This document shows positions 17,124 through 25,226 of a stretch of 39,258 nt of DNA, piece by piece. The translations under genes and the position numbers were made by a program. Under the pieces are notes generated by a model. It did no database searches. It saw nothing but the letters and a program-made list of their open reading frames with translations, and was not told the DNA's origin. Every line of letters begins with the position of its first letter. Positions within the stretch are counted from its first letter, which is position 1. The stretch comes from Peribacillus deserti (GTDB taxonomy: Bacteria > Bacillota > Bacilli > Bacillales > DSM-1321), in assembly GCF_002863585.1 (NCBI RefSeq), contig NZ_PGUY01000016.1:1-39258 (forward strand), written 5' to 3'.

Positions 17124-17687
17124 TTGATCACATTTATTTCAGGCGGAGCGCGATCGGGAAAGAGTACGCTGGCTGAACATTTAGCGGAAGGTATGTATCA
17201 CCAGACAAAAAAAGAACATCCAAATAGCCAGCTATGCTATATAGCGACGGCAAAAAGAAGCGATTTTACAGGCGATGAACGCATAGATTTACATATACAA
17301 CAGAGGGGGAAGGTGTGGGAAACAATCGAAGAACCATACATTCTTCCCTCTGTATTTACATACGTAAGCGAGCATTCTATTATCCTGTTAGATTGCCTGA
17401 CAGTATGGACAAGCAATATGATGTTCAGCAGGAATCTGGGAATTCGTGATATGGAGGACATGTTGCTGAATTTTTTAAAAAAGGCGGCAGACCGGCAGTG
17501 TTCTGTATTTATTGTATCCAACGATGTTAATGAAGGAATGCCTTCCAAATGTCGGAACGTTCAGGCCTATACATTTTCCTTAGAAGCTATACATAAGCTG
17601 GTGATTGCAGCCAGCAGTTCAGTTATTCAAACTGTGGCCGGAATTCCAATCTGGTGGAAAAGGGATAGAAGGCTGGTGTTACAATGA
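17124..17687 (+). CDS. cobU: Adenosylcobinamide kinase / adenosylcobinamide-phosphate guanylyltransferase
   Basis: A 187-residue CobU that phosphorylates adenosylcobinamide and then attaches GMP to give adenosylcobinamide-GDP. The P-loop GGARSGKS is at 7-14. The segment DERIDLHIQQRGKVWETIEEP (51-71) carries H57, equivalent to the histidine that is guanylylated in Salmonella CobU. IVSNDV is present, but the usual G-I-V-P...R-x-F-R-D-x-x-G-x-x-N-Q stretch is degenerate here (NEGMPSKCRNVQAYTFSLEAI). That missing stretch turns up in the second CobU-like gene at 18978. TTG start after AAGGAGG. It overlaps cobS by four bases. Confidence 0.88.
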   Translation: MITFISGGARSGKSTLAEHLAEGMYHQTKKEHPNSQLCYIATAKRSDFTGDERIDLHIQQRGKVWETIEEPYILPSVFTYVSEHSIILLDCLTVWTSNMMFSRNLGIRDMEDMLLNFLKKAADRQCSVFIVSNDVNEGMPSKCRNVQAYTFSLEAIHKLVIAASSSVIQTVAGIPIWWKRDRRLVLQ

Positions 17688-18448
17688 AAGCAGTTTTACA
17701 AGGCTGTATATTAGCCTTTCAATTTCTTTCAACGATTCCTTTTCGAAAACAATGTGAAATAAATGAAAGTACATTAAAATGGGCCCTCCGTTCCTTTGGG
17801 ATAGTCGGATTGATTATAGGCGGGGCACTCTTAGGCGTTTTAACCCTTTTACAAGGGATTATCCCAAGTTATTTATTGGCGGTCCTCTTACTGACAATTT
17901 GGGTACTCCTTACTGGAGGGCTGCATTTAGACGGATGGATGGACACAGCGGATGCAGCGGGTTCCAATCGTTCGATAGAGGAAAAAAGAGAGATCTTAAA
18001 GGATTCGAGAGCCGGAAGCTTTGCAGTGATTGCATGTATATTGCTGGTGATCTGGAAGTTTTGTCTCCTTTATTTCCTAGCTGACAGCAAAAGTCAGGAT
18101 GGTACTGTATTATTAACCGCCGTCCCTGTATTAGCAAGGCTGCAGGCGTTATGGCTGTTATATAAGCATGAGACGTTTTACCAAAGAGGTCTTGCTTTCT
18201 ACTGGAAAAGGAATCTAACTTTCTTGGATATTCTGATTTCCATGATCATTTTAATTCCCTTTGTCTTAATCGCTAAAGCAGTGCTTTTTTTAATCATTAT
18301 TCAATTTCTCTTTACTTATTTGTACGGCAGGTGGGCGTCAAAATCATTTAGCGGAATAAACGGTGATTTAGTTGGAGCATCGATTGAGGGGGCAGAAGTA
18401 TGGAATCTAGCCGTATTATCGATTTATATCTTATACGTCACGGCTTAA
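17684..18448 (+). CDS. cobS: Adenosylcobinamide-GDP ribazoletransferase (cobalamin synthase)
   Basis: A 254-residue integral membrane enzyme that joins adenosylcobinamide-GDP to alpha-ribazole (phosphate), the last step of cobamide assembly. The family motif GGLHLDGWMDTADAAGSNRSIEEKREILKDSRAGSFA is clear around residues 78-115; its acidic residues bind magnesium. The helices LIIGGALLGVLTLL, YLLAVLLLTIWVLLTGG and ILISMIILIPFVLIA are visible. ATGA overlap with cobU and a 49-base overlap with cobC indicate tight coupling. Confidence 0.93.
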   Translation: MKAVLQGCILAFQFLSTIPFRKQCEINESTLKWALRSFGIVGLIIGGALLGVLTLLQGIIPSYLLAVLLLTIWVLLTGGLHLDGWMDTADAAGSNRSIEEKREILKDSRAGSFAVIACILLVIWKFCLLYFLADSKSQDGTVLLTAVPVLARLQALWLLYKHETFYQRGLAFYWKRNLTFLDILISMIILIPFVLIAKAVLFLIIIQFLFTYLYGRWASKSFSGINGDLVGASIEGAEVWNLAVLSIYILYVTA

Positions 18449-19026
18449 CTCAATGGAATATAGAAAAGAGATACCAGGGTCATACAGACATTCCATTACA
18501 TAGGGAAAAAGTGTCTGAGCTTAACATTCTTAAAGACTGGGTGTTAGAGGGCATTCTAGCTGACGCCGTTTATTCAAGTGATTTGGCACGCTGTATGGAA
18601 ACGGCTCGTTTTTTGTGGCCTGACTCGCCGATTATTAAAGATTCCAGACTTAGAGAACTGAATTTCGGAGAGTGGGAAGGTCTTACATTTGATGATTTAA
18701 AGAACTCACCTTTATACACCAGCTGGATAGCTGATTGGGAAGAGCATTCTCCTCCTGAAGGGGAAAGTGCCAGGCAATTTAATGATAGAGTGGACGGATT
18801 TATGAACAGTCTTATAGCGAAGAAACAAAATTTCTTGACGATTGCCGCTGTCACTCATGGAGGCGTAATCAGAAGGATCATTTCCCGCTATGTACCTGAA
18901 GTAACATTCTGGGAGATCCCGATTCCCTTTGGAAAAGCCTATCAGCTTAAACTTGAAGAAAAGGGGGCTGGCTGGATTTGCAGCTCATTATCGGTGGTGC
19001 CTATTCAGGAAAGAGAAAGTATGTAA
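18400..19026 (+). CDS. cobC: Alpha-ribazole phosphatase (histidine phosphatase family)
   Basis: A 208-residue histidine phosphatase. The catalytic motif LIRHGLTQWN contains R13-H14-G15, the second histidine is H153 (VTHGG), and SSDLARCMETA is the conserved 2-His phosphatase segment. In this operon its substrate should be alpha-ribazole-5'-phosphate or adenosylcobalamin-5'-phosphate. Start at ATG after GAGGGGG, inside the end of cobS. The last 49 bases overlap the second CobU-like gene. Confidence 0.88.
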   Translation: MESSRIIDLYLIRHGLTQWNIEKRYQGHTDIPLHREKVSELNILKDWVLEGILADAVYSSDLARCMETARFLWPDSPIIKDSRLRELNFGEWEGLTFDDLKNSPLYTSWIADWEEHSPPEGESARQFNDRVDGFMNSLIAKKQNFLTIAAVTHGGVIRRIISRYVPEVTFWEIPIPFGKAYQLKLEEKGAGWICSSLSVVPIQERESM

Positions 19027-19397
19027 GAGACCGGTATCTGAATTATCATCTAATTTCTGCATATAACCATGATTCCATAGACGAAGCGTTGAGCATAAAC
19101 AAGCCTGTCGTAGTGTTAGAAGGGTTTGAGCAGTGGATTCAAGAGGAATTGTCCCGAAAAGGCAGCAAAGAAATAAGGGATCTGTTTGCCGGATATCTTC
19201 ATGAACTACTTAAAATGGAGAGAGAAGAAAATATTCAAGTATATTTACTGATGCTTGAAATCGGCAGGGGAATCGTTCCGGTTGAAGAAAGGGATCGCAA
19301 ATGGAGAGACATTACAGGATGGGTTCAACAGGATGCACAAAATCTATGCGAATCGGTTTATTATAGCTGGCACGGGCTCGTCAAAAAAATGAAATAG
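18978..19397 (+). CDS. Short CobU-like P-loop protein, second copy in the operon
   Basis: A 139-residue protein distantly like CobU. It starts with a P-loop GGAYSGKR (6-13), lacks the region with the guanylylated histidine, and ends with E-I-G-R-GIVPVEERDRKWRDITGWVQQDAQNL...VYYSWHGL, which corresponds to the late CobU motif that is degenerate in the upstream cobU. The start is TTG at 18978 after a purine-rich GGGGG site, overlapping cobC by 49 bases. It may be a partner subunit that complements cobU or a decayed paralogue; function is inferred only from context. No T-rich terminator follows immediately. Confidence 0.72.
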   Translation: MQLIIGGAYSGKRKYVRDRYLNYHLISAYNHDSIDEALSINKPVVVLEGFEQWIQEELSRKGSKEIRDLFAGYLHELLKMEREENIQVYLLMLEIGRGIVPVEERDRKWRDITGWVQQDAQNLCESVYYSWHGLVKKMK

Positions 19398-19661
19398 CTT
19401 GCTCCGCTGGACACTTTATATTTGTTCCGCTTATCGATTATATTTTTTCTTTATTTGAAATTAGTTGAAATATTAGAATTTTATACCGTTTTTCGGTTTC
19501 TGATGCTAAACTATTATTACGTTGCATTACTAAAGGGATACACCTGGGTGATTCCTCCGTACAAACTGGGATCCCTTTGCTACACAGAATATGAGATTTT
19601 TAGTCAGTCAATGGACCGTGTCTAATATTCAATGAATTTATCATAAGAAGAGTGAAGATAT
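19398..19661. other. Intergenic region with a long hairpin upstream of the GGDEF gene
   Basis: These 264 bases hold no convincing gene; a 67-codon frame at 19422-19625 has no ribosome site and an unlikely composition. AAAGGGAT (19532-19539) pairs with ATCCCTTT (19571-19578), enclosing CACCTGGGTG, which can form its own small stem. No T-run follows, so it is not a classic terminator. Confidence 0.4.
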
Positions 19662-20861
19662 ATGGATGATATACGAGTGAAAATTATAAATGAGGTTAGC
19701 CAGCTTGGCAACATTGTTTCAGCGTTGAAATCTATTGGTTCAAATTCTTTCAGTAATCTACAAATTTTAGAGAATGATTTGATGGATGCTGAACAAAGGA
19801 AATTTCTCCTTACTATTAGGGACGAACTAAAAAAATTGGATGAGCGTTTAAAGGATATGACCTGGCTGAACAGCCATCTGCGGATTCTGCAGGATTTTGG
19901 ACAAACATGTACACAAACGCTGAATGAGCAGATCTTGATGGAAAAAGCTTATGAGCTTGTTTCAAGAGTAATGCCGACAGATGCTTTCTTTATTGCCCTG
20001 CATGATGAAGATAGTCCTGACATACATTTTCCATTCATGGCGGATGAGGGAGAGATTGTGGAACCAGATACGATTTCTTTGGATAGCAGCAGCTTTACAG
20101 CAAAGGTTATTAAATCCAAAGAAACCATTCATGCCAAAACAGCTGAGGAATTGGATGAGTTTAATGTGACATTTGGGACCGGCAACCAGGGCAAAACCTG
20201 CATTTTTGTTCCTATCATAATTGATGATAAAGTAAAGGGAGTTATTTCAGCTCAGAGCAACCAGGAATTCGCCTATCGCCGAGAGCATGAAGAATTGCTC
20301 CAAATGATAGGAAACCAAGTAATGAGCTCCATCATAACCGCACAGCTTTATTCCAAGAATTACAAAATGTCACTTACAGATGAGATGACAAGCCTTGGGA
20401 ATTACCGGGCTTTTCATTCTGATTTAGAAGATTTGATTCAGGAGAATAATCCGCTTGCATTAATAATGATTGACTCTGATGGCCTAAAAGGAATCAATGA
20501 CACATATGGCCATCATGCCGGTGATTTATATATAAAAGCATTGGCGGATGGGATGAAGAGCATACATGTTCCAAATGCAAAGGCATACCGATATTCGGGT
20601 GACGAGTTCATGTTTATTCTAAAGAATCCTTCCATGGAAAACGTAAAAAACATCTTTAAGGAATTAAGAGCTTGTTTAGCCGGCAGGCCAATCAATATAA
20701 ATGGAATTAACATATATGTGAGTTTCAGCGGAGGAGCAGCTATTTATCCAGCCCACGCACAATCCGCAGAAGAATTAAAGAGGACAGCTGATCATGCTTT
20801 ATACATGTCTAAAAGAATGGGGAAAAATCAAGACAAGATATATTGTGGTGCGGGATTATAA
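19662..20861 (+). CDS. GAF-GGDEF protein, putative diguanylate cyclase
   Basis: A 399-residue soluble protein. Residues 1-70 are helical (possible coiled coil), about 85-230 form a GAF-type sensor, and about 232-397 form a GGDEF domain with LTDEMTSLGNYRAF, DSDGLKGINDTYGHHAGD and the signature site RYSGDEF (SGDEF at 312-316). GGDEF domains make cyclic di-GMP from two GTP. The first glycine is serine, a variant found in some active enzymes; other catalytic residues are kept. The autoinhibitory RxxD site is absent just before the signature. No membrane segment is present, so it senses a cytosolic signal. Monocistronic, with terminator. Confidence 0.9.
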   Translation: MDDIRVKIINEVSQLGNIVSALKSIGSNSFSNLQILENDLMDAEQRKFLLTIRDELKKLDERLKDMTWLNSHLRILQDFGQTCTQTLNEQILMEKAYELVSRVMPTDAFFIALHDEDSPDIHFPFMADEGEIVEPDTISLDSSSFTAKVIKSKETIHAKTAEELDEFNVTFGTGNQGKTCIFVPIIIDDKVKGVISAQSNQEFAYRREHEELLQMIGNQVMSSIITAQLYSKNYKMSLTDEMTSLGNYRAFHSDLEDLIQENNPLALIMIDSDGLKGINDTYGHHAGDLYIKALADGMKSIHVPNAKAYRYSGDEFMFILKNPSMENVKNIFKELRACLAGRPININGINIYVSFSGGAAIYPAHAQSAEELKRTADHALYMSKRMGKNQDKIYCGAGL

Positions 20862-20901
20862 AGGGTTTAGAAGATGTACTTTCGGAACGGATTAATTAAG
20901 G

Positions 20902-20947
20902 CCAGGCCCTTGACCATATTGATTACAAGGGCCTGGTTATTTTTATT
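20902..20947 (+). terminator. Intrinsic terminator after the GGDEF gene
   Basis: CCAGGCCCTTG (20902-20912) pairs with CAAGGGCCTGG (20926-20936), followed by TTATTTTTATT. It sits between two converging genes and may serve both. Confidence 0.85.
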
Positions 20948-22430
20948 GATTTAAAGCAACCCACACACTCTTAACTTCGGTATAGTTGTTTAAAGCATAT
21001 GATCCCATTTCACGCCCGATTCCGGATGATTTATATCCTCCGAAAGGTGATGCTGCATCGAATGCATTATAGCAATTGATCCAGACTGTACCTGCACGCA
21101 GCTTGCTTGCTACATAGTGAGCCTTAGAAATATCTTGAGTCCAAAGTCCAGCTGCAAGGCCATATTCGCTTGCATTGGCACGGTTGATCACCTCATCTAG
21201 GTCATCATAAGGCATAGCGGAAATAACAGGGCCAAAGATTTCTTCTTTAGCGATGGTCATGTCATCCCGGACATTAGCAAAAATCGTTGGTGACACAAAG
21301 TATCCATTTTCGTAAGGCTGGCTTCCGCCGGTTAGTACCTGTGCACCTTCATTTTTGCCCTTCTCAATATACCCTAATACACGGTTGTGCTGTTCTTCGG
21401 AAACAAGAGGTCCAATTTGAGTGTTAGGATCAAGTCCGGCACCCTGCTTGATATTTTTCGCATGAAGGGTCATATCAGCAACAACGTTATCATAATGTTT
21501 CTTTTGGATAAACACCCTTGAACCCGCACAGCAGACCTGCCCCTGATTAAACATAACCCCGTTTAGGGCTCCCGGGATAGCTCTAGATAGATCTGCATCG
21601 GGAAGGATGATATTTGGTGATTTTCCACCAAGCTCAAGCGTTACTCGTTTTAAGGAGTTCGCAGCTGATCTCATAATGATTTTTCCGACTTCTGTAGAGC
21701 CGGTAAACGCAATTTTATCAACAAGCGGATGGTCTACAAGCGCCTTGCCTGCCGTTTCGCCAAAACCAGGAACGATGTTGACTACTCCTTCAGGGAAACC
21801 AGCTTCCTCAAACAATTCAGCCAGATAAAGTGCGGATAGCGGGGTCTGCTCAGCTGGCTTCAAAACGACAGTACATCCAGTTGCAAGTGCAGCTCCCAGC
21901 TTCCACATGGCCATTAACAATGGGAAATTCCAAGGGATGATCTGTCCCACAACACCTACTGCTTCATGGCGTGTATAGTTAAAATAATTTCCGCTGACCG
22001 GAATGGTCTGTCCTACGATCTTAGTTGCCCAGCCGGCATAATATCGCATATGCTCTATGGCGAGCGGAACATCTGCATTGGTGGTTTCTTGAATCGGTTT
22101 TCCATTATCTAAAGTTTCCAGCTGCGCCAGTTCTTCTTTGTTTTCTTCCATCAAATCCGCCAATTTATACATCAGGCGGCTTCTTTCCGCGGCGCTCATC
22201 CTTGACCATGGCCCCTTATCAAAGGCTTGGCGTGCAGCCCGCACAGCACGGTCAATATCTTCTTCAGACCCTTCGAAAACGGTGGCTAATACTTCGCCTG
22301 TAGCTGGATTAGGAGTGGTAAATGTCTTCTTAGTAGCACTTTCTACAAATTCACCATTTACATAAAACTTTTTGGTTCCCTGCAAAAATGTTCTCAGCTT
22401 TTCACTAACTTCCAATGTTACATTTGACAT
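20943..22430 (-). CDS. dhaS: NAD(P)-dependent aldehyde dehydrogenase (DhaS type)
   Basis: A 495-residue aldehyde dehydrogenase that oxidises aldehydes to carboxylic acids. The general-base glutamate is E266 (TLELGGKSPN) and the catalytic cysteine is C300 in FNQGQVCCAGSR; the cofactor site includes IIPWNFP (164-170) and FTGSTEVGK (242-250). The N terminus (LRTFLQGTKKFYVNGEFVES...TPNPATGEVLA) is close to B. subtilis DhaS. The ribosome site GGGAGG precedes the ATG. A consensus cre overlaps the start of transcription, so the gene is probably repressed by CcpA during growth on preferred sugars. Substrate cannot be named from sequence. Confidence 0.92.
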   Translation of the reverse strand: MSNVTLEVSEKLRTFLQGTKKFYVNGEFVESATKKTFTTPNPATGEVLATVFEGSEEDIDRAVRAARQAFDKGPWSRMSAAERSRLMYKLADLMEENKEELAQLETLDNGKPIQETTNADVPLAIEHMRYYAGWATKIVGQTIPVSGNYFNYTRHEAVGVVGQIIPWNFPLLMAMWKLGAALATGCTVVLKPAEQTPLSALYLAELFEEAGFPEGVVNIVPGFGETAGKALVDHPLVDKIAFTGSTEVGKIIMRSAANSLKRVTLELGGKSPNIILPDADLSRAIPGALNGVMFNQGQVCCAGSRVFIQKKHYDNVVADMTLHAKNIKQGAGLDPNTQIGPLVSEEQHNRVLGYIEKGKNEGAQVLTGGSQPYENGYFVSPTIFANVRDDMTIAKEEIFGPVISAMPYDDLDEVINRANASEYGLAAGLWTQDISKAHYVASKLRAGTVWINCYNAFDAASPFGGYKSSGIGREMGSYALNNYTEVKSVWVALNQ

Positions 22431-22476
22431 TAAAAAACCTCCCTTTAAGTAATGGATGCCTTATATGTAAGGTTCT

Positions 22477-22490
22477 TGAAAGCGATTACA
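22477..22490 (-). promoter_or_regulatory. CcpA catabolite-responsive element (cre) of dhaS
   Basis: TGAAAGCGATTACA fits the cre consensus TGWAANCGNTNWCA at every position. It begins six bases downstream of the -10 box of the dhaS promoter, the position at which CcpA blocks initiation. Confidence 0.82.
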
Positions 22491-22496
22491 TAGATT

Positions 22497-22525
22497 AGTA
22501 TAAAAGTTAATAATGGAAAATTCAA
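22497..22525 (-). promoter_or_regulatory. Sigma-A promoter of dhaS
   Basis: On the minus strand TTGAAT (22525-22520) and TATACT (22502-22497) are 17 bases apart, about 65 bases before the start codon. Confidence 0.75.
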
Positions 22526-22576
22526 AAAATAAGAAAAAGATTTGTTCGACAGCAAATTTCGTGTTTTTTCTGCAAA

Positions 22577-22608
22577 GAAATGGCTGCACAATAATGTGCA
22601 GCCATTTC
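22577..22608 (-). terminator. Long hairpin at the end of the yaaH locus
   Basis: A perfect 14-bp stem pairs 22577-22590 with 22595-22608 (loop ATAA) and overlaps the last two bases of yaaH. U-runs are weak on both strands, so it may stabilise RNA rather than terminate efficiently. Confidence 0.6.
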
Positions 22609-23892
22609 AGCGTTTTCTTACCGTGAAGTTATCCTGAATCAGCAGCCAGTTTTGAGGAAACGACAGCCCAAGTTTCCAGTAGCTCATTCCCCGGAGATTT
22701 AATTCTTTAACAAGGTCAAATTTTGCCTGGATGGAGCGTGCATCCTCAAACCAGACTTCATGCCGCCGGCCTTGGTCGTCTGTATAGTTAAAAAAGGGTG
22801 CCTGGGCTCTTGTATCATATTGAATCTCGACATTTTCCCTCGCAGCCAGCTGTATGGCCTGCTGCGGGCTTACTGCGCGTGCGACAGTACCCTGAACAAA
22901 GGGAAGCGTCCAATCATACCCATACAGATTTTGGCCCATCATAATCTTGTTCGAAGGCATCTCGGTAAGGGCATATTCTACTACTCTTCTAACCGGTCCG
23001 ATAGGGGAAACCGCCTGGGCTGGTCCACCGCTATAGCCCCATTCATAGGTCATAAGAACAACAAAGTCCGCAATTTCTCCATGAGCTCGGTAATCATGTG
23101 CCTCGTACCATCTTCCCTTCTGTGTCCGGCTTGTTTTTGGAGCAAGTGCAGTGGACATCAGCCAGCCTTGCTGCTGAAAACGGGCCTTGGCTTTCCTTAG
23201 GAATCGATTATATGCTTCCCGGTCCTCAGGGCGGAGAAACTCAAAATCGAAATGGATATCCCTGAATCCGTACCGTGTAGCTGTTGATACAATATTATTT
23301 AAAAATCTGTCCTGAACAGGGATGTTATTTAATAAAATCCGTCCAAGTTCATCGCTGAACTGGTCTTCTTCCTGATTGGTTATAACCATCATTAATACAT
23401 TTCTGTTTTCCCTTGCAATCTCTGGAAAATTATCAAGCAATGGCTCTTTAAGACTGCCATCGCGTCTTGCCTGGAAACTGAAGGGAGCTAGATAGGTCAG
23501 AAAGGGTGCGGATTTCCTGGTATCGGTTATAAGAGCCTGAGCTACTTCAGTACCCCTTGGTTCCACATAGGCATTAAATTCAGCTGTCCGCCTTCTGCCA
23601 GGGGGGATATATATAGCCTGAATCCAACCGAAAGTGGCTGGTTTACTGATATTTGATTGACCGATGCAAGCTGTGCCGGTGTTGTATTAAATCTCCGGGC
23701 GATTTCCCACAGGCTGTCACCGCGCTGGACAAAATAATACCGGCCGGTTATAGGTATAACTAATGTCTGGCCCACAACTAAATCATTAGGATTAGGAACT
23801 TCATTAGCCGTAATAATGGCTTGTGCCGTCGTGTTATAAGTACGGGCAATGGAAGTCAGAGTCTGGTTTCTTCTAATTACATGTATTTGCAT
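22607..23892 (-). pseudogene. yaaH: Spore cortex-lytic glycosidase YaaH/SleL, frameshifted
   Basis: Two LysM repeats (IHVIRRNQTLTSIARTYN... and YYFVQRGDSLWEIARRFN...) are read from ATG 23892 to a stop at 23542. A GH18 catalytic domain continues in another frame from about 23607 to 22607 (ACYAFNAYVEPRGTEV-type junction, FLTYLAPFSFQ, DIHFDFEF with the catalytic glutamate, GYDWTLPF). Together they equal a YaaH/SleL N-acetylglucosaminidase of about 428 residues. The break falls in a run of six C on the coding strand (plus-strand G-run near 23608-23613). One extra C would rejoin the frames as ...YISPPGRRRTAEFNAYVEP... It is either a true mutation, phase variation, or a homopolymer sequencing error. 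GGAGGGATGAA precedes the ATG. Confidence 0.88.
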
Positions 23893-23973
23893 TTCATCCC
23901 TCCTGAAAGCTGCATACGTTATCACAATAGTATGTAGGAAAAGGATGATACATGTATAAAATCAAATGAAACT

Positions 23974-24717
23974 TTATTCAACCTTGTGCAGTGGGAAGAA
24001 GAAAACCCGCCGAAATGGTGAATAATGGACAATCGGTGTTTGGCTATAGCAGGACTCAGGGAGTATAGAAGCCATGGAATTTGCTTCAATATCCGTTCTA
24101 GCTAGATTCATCTCCCATTTATCATGATGAATATCACCGCGATAAAATTGGCTGCCGCGATAGGTAAACAAACAGTATCTCTCCATCAGCCAGTGATCGA
24201 GTGTCCCAGGTATAGCGGAAAACAAATCTCCCTCTGGCTTATATGAAGCGTGGAATACTTCCTCTGCTTGTCCCGCAGGTGTCCTCCTATTCGTAAACGT
24301 AATCACACCGTTCTCTTTTTTATAACTCATTTTTGCAAGTTTATAAGGCAAGCCAAAAAAGGTTTTAGCACCTATCACTGATGGAAGATGATCAGCATCA
24401 AGACTGAAGAAATAGATGCCGGGTATTCCATTGAATCTAACGTAAGTCCGAACATTCAATTCCAGATAGGCATTCAACAACGGAATGGGGGGGAGACCAT
24501 GAAATCGCATCCCAGTCACCTTGAAAGGTGTGATCGTTATCCAGGCTGCCCCTTCGAAGAGATCCAGCTCCAATCTTTCAGGAATTTTATCTCTGATCGT
24601 TTCCACGGCGACGGGCCAATGTAAAAATAATAAGTCATTCCAATCCTGTTTTATCAGCCAAGGGGAGGAGGGAAGCGGATACGGTCTGTGTTCTGTTTGT
24701 TTAAACTCTTTATACAT
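23974..24717 (-). CDS. DUF2071 family protein (YqjF-like)
   Basis: A 247-residue protein of the DUF2071/YqjF family (acetoacetate decarboxylase-like fold), with no known reaction. Recognisable parts are QDWNDLLFLHWPVAVETIRDKIPERLELDLFEGAAWITITPFKVTG, FLELNVRTYVR-like ELNVRTYVRFNG and GIYFFSLDADHLPSVIGAKTFFGLPY. Full length for the family. Ribosome site GAGGAGG before the ATG. It follows no partner closely on the same strand; yaaH lies downstream after 80 bases. Confidence 0.85.
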   Translation of the reverse strand: MYKEFKQTEHRPYPLPSSPWLIKQDWNDLLFLHWPVAVETIRDKIPERLELDLFEGAAWITITPFKVTGMRFHGLPPIPLLNAYLELNVRTYVRFNGIPGIYFFSLDADHLPSVIGAKTFFGLPYKLAKMSYKKENGVITFTNRRTPAGQAEEVFHASYKPEGDLFSAIPGTLDHWLMERYCLFTYRGSQFYRGDIHHDKWEMNLARTDIEANSMASILPESCYSQTPIVHYSPFRRVFFFPLHKVE

Positions 24718-25226
24718 TTAACTCCTCCTCTCGGTGTTTCTTATTACCATACCTCGTCATTCACTAATTTAACGCAAACCTGTAAACTTTTTCTGAAAAG
24801 CGAACAATGTAAGAGTGGTTGTTTTTTATAGTTCGGGTTTGTGATGAAAAAGGTTGTCTGGTAATTAATGCTAATTGTTGATGGAATAGTTAATTTGATC
24901 TAGAAAAAAACGCGGCGAATTGGCTAAAATGAGTGGCGTTATTTTTGCCGAGGTTAGAAAAATCAATGTTTTTTCAATATTTTATAGTCTTTCGGCAGTT
25001 CAGTATGTTGTGATAATTTATTATTTAAAAGAGGACTATGGACGGAGGAAGAAATAGCAGTCAGGATATATAATGGTTTTCGGTAAGCGGTTATGAAGCT
25101 TTCATGTACAGGCTATATATCCTTGTGCCTATACCCGGGGCGGCATGAACAGAAGCATTTCTTCTATGAGCGTTATTAGTATGTATTATTTACTAGGTTT
25201 TTAATTTACTGAAGGGTTGAGGATGA
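24718..25226. other. Intergenic region before the double nucleotidase gene
   Basis: About 510 A/T-rich bases with no convincing gene. TTTTGCCGA (about 24944-24952) and TCGGCA (about 25012-25017) could pair across 60 bases. I found no clear PhoP box. The 3' end carries the GAGG ribosome site of the next gene. Confidence 0.4.

Noticed and set aside
19422-19625. 67-residue frame before the GGDEF gene
   Set aside because: No ribosome site, improbable composition (runs of Phe/Leu/Tyr), and overlaps a hairpin.
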